In this document: positions 58,800-64,000 of the stretch, one piece after another
How the letters are laid out: the number at the start of each line of letters is the position of its first letter
Position numbering within the stretch: the first letter of the stretch is position 1
Source: Gentiana macrophylla
Lineage: Eukaryota; Streptophyta; Magnoliopsida; Gentianales; Gentianaceae
NCBI GenBank assembly: GCA_026214975.1
Contig: CM047814.1
Span: 24,716,558 to 24,780,557, forward strand
Length of the DNA stretch: 64,000 bases
Direction: 5' to 3'
Notes under the pieces: generated by a model
Databases searched by the model: none
Told to the model about the DNA's origin: nothing
What the model saw: the letters and a program-made list of their open reading frames with translations, nothing else
Position numbers and translations under genes: made by a program

Positions 58800-59546
58800 T
58801 TGTCTCTGTCTGTCCGGTGAGGATTGGTCATCGTGAAAAAAATCATTAAAAAAGCGTGAGCCGTTATTAAAACATTATAAAGTTGATGATTCCCACCAAG
58901 AATTTGATCGCTGGTCGTGCTAATTCCATACGAATCAAGATCTTGAGAAACATGTGCCCAAAGACTCAAAGAATGGCACCGAAGATGAAATATAGAGTCC
59001 CTATATCCTTGTCATAAGCTGGATTAGGCAACTGTCCATACACAGGACTCATAACAAACTGAGGTGGACATGGGATAGTGCCAAACAGACAGTCTTCTAA
59101 ACGATGACCACGTATAATAGGCAATATTGTAGATTTCTAGAGAAGGTAATTATCTCTAATGATCTTAACAGTACAAGTCTGAGCTAAATTAGCCTCAAAA
59201 AGAGCAGTGGTCAAAGGTCCGGGAGAGGAAGACATACCAGTCATGAAATTCGGCATAGGTGGCAAAGATGTGCGAGTTACAATAGGGGTGACAATTCTGA
59301 TCCAGGAAACCTCAGATTCGGTGTAGGCGAAGAAGACATGTTCACTCCAGAAATGAACGGTGGTGGCGAAGGGGCGCTAAGAGAAGAACCAACTCCAGAA
59401 TGCATGAAGATGGAACTTTGAGGTGGATGAAAGCGGAACTTGCGTAATGAAAGCTCCAATCGAAATCGACGTTGTTATAGGTGGAGTTGAGCTCACCGGA
59501 GCAGAGCTCACGGCAGCGGTACTGCGGTAGTGGTGGCGTCGGCCAT
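58800..59546 (-). pseudogene. Copia gag remnant
   Basis: From an ATG at 59546 (MADATTTAVPLP then a stop), the gag continues in other frames. A clear stretch near 59,020-59,200 reads EANLAQTCTVKIIRDNYLL, a stop in place of the expected Trp, then KSTILPIIRGHRLEDCL and CPPQFVMS, characteristic of plant Copia gag. It is lost at about 58,800 where the mitochondrial-like sequence begins. Confidence 0.75.
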
Positions 59547-59550
59547 AGTA

Positions 59551-59563
59551 GGCTCCGATACCA
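59551..59563 (-). promoter_or_regulatory. Primer-binding site of the Copia remnant
   Basis: On the minus strand, TTGGTATCGGAGCC follows the LTR end by a few bases, matching the initiator-Met tRNA site TGGTATCAGAGCC with one change. Confidence 0.8.
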
Positions 59564-59566
59564 ACT

Positions 59567-59730
59567 TGAAGAATCATAAACTGGAAACGGTTTTCATTGA
59601 ATAATAATAATGGTTTTACGTCAGCACAGGATATATTCTAAATCTAACAACCTGCCACATCAGCTAATAGGTGTACCAACTATTACATAATAACTAAACA
59701 CACCCAACATTATACTGAAATACTCTAACA
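59567..59730 (-). mobile_element. Short Copia LTR (5' LTR)
   Basis: A 164-bp LTR reading TGTTAGAGTATTTCAG...GATTCTTCA on the minus strand, placed directly before the primer-binding site and the gag remnant. LTRs this short occur in some plant Copia lineages. Confidence 0.75.
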
Positions 59731-60680
59731 AACCAGGTTCATTATTTCAAATGCAGCGATTACTTTCTATTATAGATGTTTGTATTCATCTTCCTATAAA
59801 ACAGGCATAATTGAGTTCCATGAGAGACTATTAGTATCTTGCCAACGTTTAGGCATTGTTTAAACTCGTTGAACTTTCTTTGTAATGAAAAACATTCAAA
59901 TCTTCTAAGTTTTAGTGATAACAAAAGACAAATTTGTTGTCTGATTTGTTGAAGATGTAATTGTCTGTTCGGGCTGGATTGAGCTCAGTTGGAGTAACAA
60001 TCAACTGTTGTTGAGCTAGAGGAACAAGCAAAGACACTTGGGCAAGCTTGGATTCATTGTAGAAGTGAATATCAATCTCAAATCATAGACAAAGTTGTTG
60101 AATATAAAAAAGTTCTCGGTATGGGCTGTTGTGATTGTTAAGGAGTTGATAAGGCATTCTTGTGATTCAACTTTAGCTTAGTGGATGCTGTTGAGTTGTA
60201 ACAAAATATATATGGTAATAAAAGAAATCTCATTGAAGGGATGTTTAAAACCCAAGGTCTGACTTGGTAATGATTGACTGCAAGTTTTATATTTTACACC
60301 ATCTTGTCGGTACATGTCTAAACAATTGTGTTGACTACTTATTGCTTAATTACTTCTTTGTGATTGATGCTTTCTTGCTTACTTAATCTACCCTGAGTTG
60401 ATTGAATCTAAAGAACTGCAAATTAAATCTTAGGTCCAGCAAAATAGTGTTTGTAAGCTTTTAAATATATCGGTATCTACACCTCTGGCCACACAAAGTC
60501 GTTGAATTCTTTAGTAATTGTCGAAACTCTACTGGTTTTTTTTTAAAAAAAAATGTCTGGTAGAAAGAGCACTTCTTTAGTAATCATCGAAACTCTATTG
60601 TTTTCAAATTAATGTCTGTTAGAAAAAGCAATGACAGAGGCAACCATAGTGTTACAAAATTAGTTACACAACCAGCAAGT
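59731..60680. other. Intergenic, no gene seen
   Basis: About 950 bp with no credible coding frame. A phrase ttttagtgataacaaaagac (59,911-59,930) resembles the gatgataacaaa phrase found in some plant retrotransposon LTRs. A partly repeated block (cttctttagtaatcatcgaaactctattg) recurs at 60,510 and 60,573. Confidence 0.4.
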
Positions 60681-60689
60681 TTTTTCTAA

Positions 60690-60848
60690 TACGAAACTGG
60701 AGGGAGAAAAAAAAAACCGGTAACATGAAAGTACGATCTTAATCATTCCAACGTCGAGGTCCAACATTCAGTGCACTGAAAAAGAACACCGGTTAGAAAT
60801 AACAACAGTTGTCATTGCTACAAACAAAAAGGCTACACAGAGAGACGA
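60690..60848 (-). other. NRPB3: Probable NRPB3 3' UTR
   Basis: Sequence following the stop codon on the minus strand, T-rich with no transposon features. I see no canonical AATAAA; the end is approximate. Confidence 0.4.
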
Positions 60849-63426
60849 TCATCCGCCACGCATATGTGCACCCAATTCACCAAACTGGTCATCAGCTTCC
60901 ACGGTATCCTCAGACAACCGAACTGCATCCAGCTTCTGCTTCAGAATATCAATTGCATTCAGAACTAACTGTGAAGCTTTTACAGCACCAGTTGACTCAA
61001 CAGTAAAGATAAAACTATCTTCCTTTGGGTGTATTTCAATCAGCCCTTGCTTGTTCATAGCTTCACATTTCTTGATCACTTCATCATCGTATGCATACGC
61101 TTCTGCATCAACCACAACTACCTGCACCAAGCCAACAAGCAATACAATGGTTAAGGAAACACACACACACACACACACACACACACTCCTATGATTCCTC
61201 ATGTGGAGGAGAATCGACCACAAACTCGCCTTGTGGAGGCGAACCGACTGCAGATTAATGTATTTTTCCACCGGATCTCAAAACGGCGTTGTTTGGAGTT
61301 CGCGAAGAAAAAAAAAAACCTTTTAATTAATGTATTACTTGGGGGAATCACATGAGAGGATCGTGATTCTAATGAAACCAAGACAAATGTTTCACATCAG
61401 AAAAATAATGATAACAAGAAAAAACACTTGAAATTATCTCATAGAGCCATGTGAGACTAAACAAACCTGCTGAGTGTTGGGGTCAATGTCAAACACTTTG
61501 GTAGGACTGCTTTCCACAATGCTCTGTTTCTCTTCAAAGGTTAATTTGTCCATCATGTCTTCATTTATGTAAATATCAGGTTCATACATGAAAGTCACAG
61601 TGGCAGCAGGGGACCATTTTGCATGATCCTTGCCAATTCCTTTCCGAGCTATGGCTCTCAGCCTTAGCTCTTGCCCACGACGAAGCTTGACAATCATGAT
61701 TCCTCTGTACACCAAACAAATTAATTGATGTCCCCATAAATATAATTGGATCAATAGAAAAAAAACTCACTATCACTTGACTGAAAATGGCAGTATATCA
61801 TCTATAGGAAATTCTTCTTCATTGCACATTTAAAAACGGAATCAGAAAACTTGCCACAGCAGAACACAAGAGGCCAAATGAGGGGGGGAGAGAGAGAGAG
61901 AAAGGAGGTGGTTTACTTCCCTTTAAACAGCAACATATTTCTATGAACACACAAAGGAACACAGAATATACGAAACAACAAAGCGTGTAAATCAACTTTT
62001 TGAAGTGTTGCTGCAACTCACACTAAAAGTTACTACTCAAAAGGAAAATGATTCAGTCACCTAAATACATGCAGCTTCAGATTCAGCACAGCTAAGTACG
62101 GGAACAATTCAAAGTATCTATCAACTGAACTATAGAAGTCTTAATACAATTTACAAGAGAAAACCTGTACAAAGGTAACTATGTTGCCGCACACAAAATT
62201 AGTATCTCTATCTACTGAACTATAGAAGTCTTAATACAATTTACAAGAGAAAACCTGTATCTTAATACAATTTATAAGCAATAGTCAAATATGTCGAATG
62301 CTTAACCAGCACTGGCTTTCTATGAGAGGGCTGTCATTCATGTGGAACTAATGAACAGGGTAACTTTTGCCTAAAAAACCCTAACCAGTAGAAGGTGAAG
62401 AATTAATACACAAACATGACCGGAATTTTCGATGACAATCTCAACTGCGAATGATTAATAATAAGCCTCCGAAGGATCCTTCACCCATGGCCTTTATTCA
62501 AAGGAAACCTTGTTCACATTTTTCTTGCACCCGGCCGGGGCCCATTTAGCCAAAACTCCTTGAGAATTCTAGAACTTGAATATTTTCCAACTTCTTCAAA
62601 CAGCTATTTATGAAGGAACGTTACGGAAATGAGTATCTTTATAATTCAACCAAAATGAGTTATCCAGCATATTTCAATACATTCTTCAATTTCATAACTT
62701 CTCAATCCAAAAAGAAATGCATACTACCTATAAATGCACCCAAAAAGAAGTACACAATAATGATTCTTTAAGGGCAGTCAGACATATGCACCAAGATCAG
62801 TCGCATTTTAAAGTTCAAAGGAAGAACCAAAAGCATACACACTAAATAAGAAACCAAAGTTCACAACTTTCGCTTATTTTTCATCTAAAAGGGCAGACGA
62901 ACAATAAATCATCCCAAAACACACGAAATCACAAAAAATATATCACTCGTCAATTAGTAGAAGGCTGCAAGGTTAACCTGTTTTCACCGTTTTCATAACC
63001 AGCGTAAGAATCAGAGAAATCAACCGGCACAACAGAAGGATCAGAGCTAATGAGCTCCCTACTAGTAACATCTAGGGTTTGGTCATTCATGCACTTAGCT
63101 CTCAAGTGAAACTCAACAGAGCAATACTCGCACTGACCGTCACCGTCACAAGCGTCGCAGTCACGGGAGAAGCGCATGCTCATAGCACGCTCACTGATGA
63201 GAGGTATCAAGCCAAGTCGGTGAGCAATGAACTCGTCGTTCAACACGGACGAGTTAACCTCGATTTCGACCAAATCTATGGCAATTGTAGGAACCTCGGA
63301 AATCATCACGCGACGGAGAGCGTTGGCGATGCTGGCGTCGGTGTTACGAAGCTCGAACTTGGCGTAGTCATCTCTGACCTCTCGGATTTTGATTTTCGGG
63401 AAGCGTTGGCCGGTGCCGGTTTCCAT
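60849..63426 (-). CDS. NRPB3: DNA-directed RNA polymerase II subunit 3 (RPB3)
   Basis: Three exons: 62,978-63,426, 61,467-61,704 and 60,849-61,121 (449 + 238 + 273 nt), all with GT-AG introns, giving 319 residues, the usual length of plant RPB3. RPB3 is the alpha-like scaffold subunit that pairs with RPB11 in the Pol II assembly platform. Visible are the N-terminal alpha-like motif ([19 protein letters not shown], residues 33-51), a zinc-binding loop with Cys90, Cys93, Cys99 and Cys102, and conserved central and C-terminal blocks ([38 protein letters not shown]). The start METGTG fits the family. An in-frame ATG 34 codons upstream (63,528) lies in the probable 5' UTR and would add a basic extension not typical of RPB3. 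No damage is seen; this looks like a working housekeeping gene. A Pol IV/V-specific paralogue is less likely but not excluded. Confidence 0.96.
61122..61466 (-). other. NRPB3: NRPB3 intron 2 with (CA)n microsatellite
   Basis: A 345-bp intron, gtttgt donor and tggtgcag acceptor. It carries an uninterrupted CA run at 61,159-61,186 and two related phrases (gtggaggagaatcgaccacaaac / gtggaggcgaaccgactgcag). Confidence 0.9.
61705..62977 (-). other. NRPB3: NRPB3 intron 1 with internal 90-bp duplication
   Basis: A 1,273-bp intron, gttaac donor and tggtgtacag acceptor. It contains a (GA)n run at about 61,889-61,904. A direct duplication of about 90 bp (62,114-62,280) repeats the block ctgaactatagaagtcttaa and what follows it. 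No transposon ends recognised. Confidence 0.9.
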
Positions 63427-63539
63427 TTCTCCGATTTTGGAGTGGTTTTGGTGGGTCTTAAGCTTCTCGGAAGAAAAGGGTTTAGGCCGGGGGAAGTGTA
63501 TGAGTTTGCGTTTTTTTTTTCTTTTCATTTGAACAAAGC

Positions 63540-64000
63540 TTTTTTAATCTATGGGTGGGGGATCGAACCCGGGTCCATCCCACTCGAGAGCCTAGGTAGA
63601 TTTTAGTGGCAACTATTAGGGTATGAGACCTTGTTCCCATGAGTTTGCGGTTAAACGGGTCGTCCTTTGGTTAGTTTTTATTTTGTGGATTATTATTTGC
63701 AACACAATCATTTTATTTATTGTTCTACGCCTACCGATGCATCATATTATTTTTACAGAATTTATAATGTGAAAGTTAAATTTATAGTCAAAAATCGACT
63801 TCTTGCAGAGTCGATCTGAACGACATTGGTAAGATTGATTTTTGGCTATAGAATCGACTTTTATATAGTCGATTCCACTGTTGCATACATGTGGTATGAT
63901 ACGTCGGTAGAGTCATGGTGGAGCGAATAAAGATCACCTTTATTTTTATTGTTATTCAAAAGTCGTCCTTATGCCACATGAGATATTTTATCGTATAACT
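63540..64000. other. Upstream region of NRPB3; repeat-like pieces
   Basis: 63,550-63,600 contains gggggatcgaacccgggtcc, a pol III B-box-like phrase on the minus strand, perhaps a SINE or tRNA-related remnant; no A-box was found. 63,777-63,875 holds an imperfect inverted repeat (tatagtcaaaaatcgactt pairing with aagattgatttttggctata). No gene seen. Confidence 0.4.

Noticed and set aside
63427..63528. N-terminal extension of NRPB3 from an upstream in-frame ATG
   Set aside because: The extension is Lys-rich and unlike RPB3 N-termini, while [16 protein letters not shown] matches the family start.

Overview
This is a repeat-dense nuclear window from a flowering plant, most likely a eudicot. The evidence is plant-type LTR retrotransposons (Ty1/Copia, Athila-type Ty3, Tekay-like chromovirus), plant hAT and Mutator-like (MULE) transposons, Stowaway- and Tourist-like MITEs, a plant mitochondrial 18S rRNA fragment, and one intact GT-AG-spliced host gene whose predicted product is a typical plant RNA polymerase II subunit 3. 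I could not name the species. No prokaryotic operon, CRISPR array, phage or defence island is visible. Nearly everything left of about 57 kb is transposon-derived and mostly decayed.

Layout. 1-3,471: 3' end and LTR of a Copia element (+), inserted into the integrase of a decayed Copia gag-pol (-, 3,472-5,448) that keeps a probable 5' LTR (5,652-6,574). 6.7-9.7 kb: LTR debris plus three small DNA transposons with target-site duplications (TSDs). 9,845-26,177: the 3' end of a Tekay-like chromovirus (-), whose LTR is split by an Athila element (-, LTR at 10,526, gag-pol plus extra 3' ORFs) and by a second Athila LTR with its own TSDs. 26,178-28,840: a second, inverted copy of the first Copia family. 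29,885-35,494: a 5.6-kb hAT transposon (-) with a second hAT element inside it. 35.9-36.5 kb: a C-rich minisatellite. 36,517-41,847: an internally deleted Copia (-) whose LTR holds an Athila-like solo LTR, which holds another in the opposite orientation, each with perfect TSDs. 42,602-44,608: a Tekay-like LTR (+). 44.6-49.7 kb: MITEs, tandem repeats and a retrotransposon leader with a primer-binding site. 49,901-53,714: a MULE with 9-bp TSDs whose transposase pseudogene ends in an OTU-protease-like domain. 54-57.5 kb: a MULE-type MITE, a SINE candidate, and a Tourist-like MITE with a G-rich minisatellite nested in a Stowaway-like MITE. 57,779-58,790: nuclear mitochondrial DNA containing a broken mitovirus RdRp remnant and part of rrn18, abutting a Copia LTR/gag remnant (58,800-59,730). 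60,849-63,426: NRPB3 in three exons on the minus strand.

How it fits together. Only NRPB3 appears to be a functional host gene. The rest records successive insertions whose order can be read from nesting and TSDs, then decay by stops, frameshifts and deletion. The most informative parts are the Athila/Tekay rearrangement, the LTR-like promoter module inside the Athila element ahead of its 3' ORF, the doubly nested solo LTRs, the MULE-OTU element and the mitovirus remnant in the nuclear mitochondrial insert.
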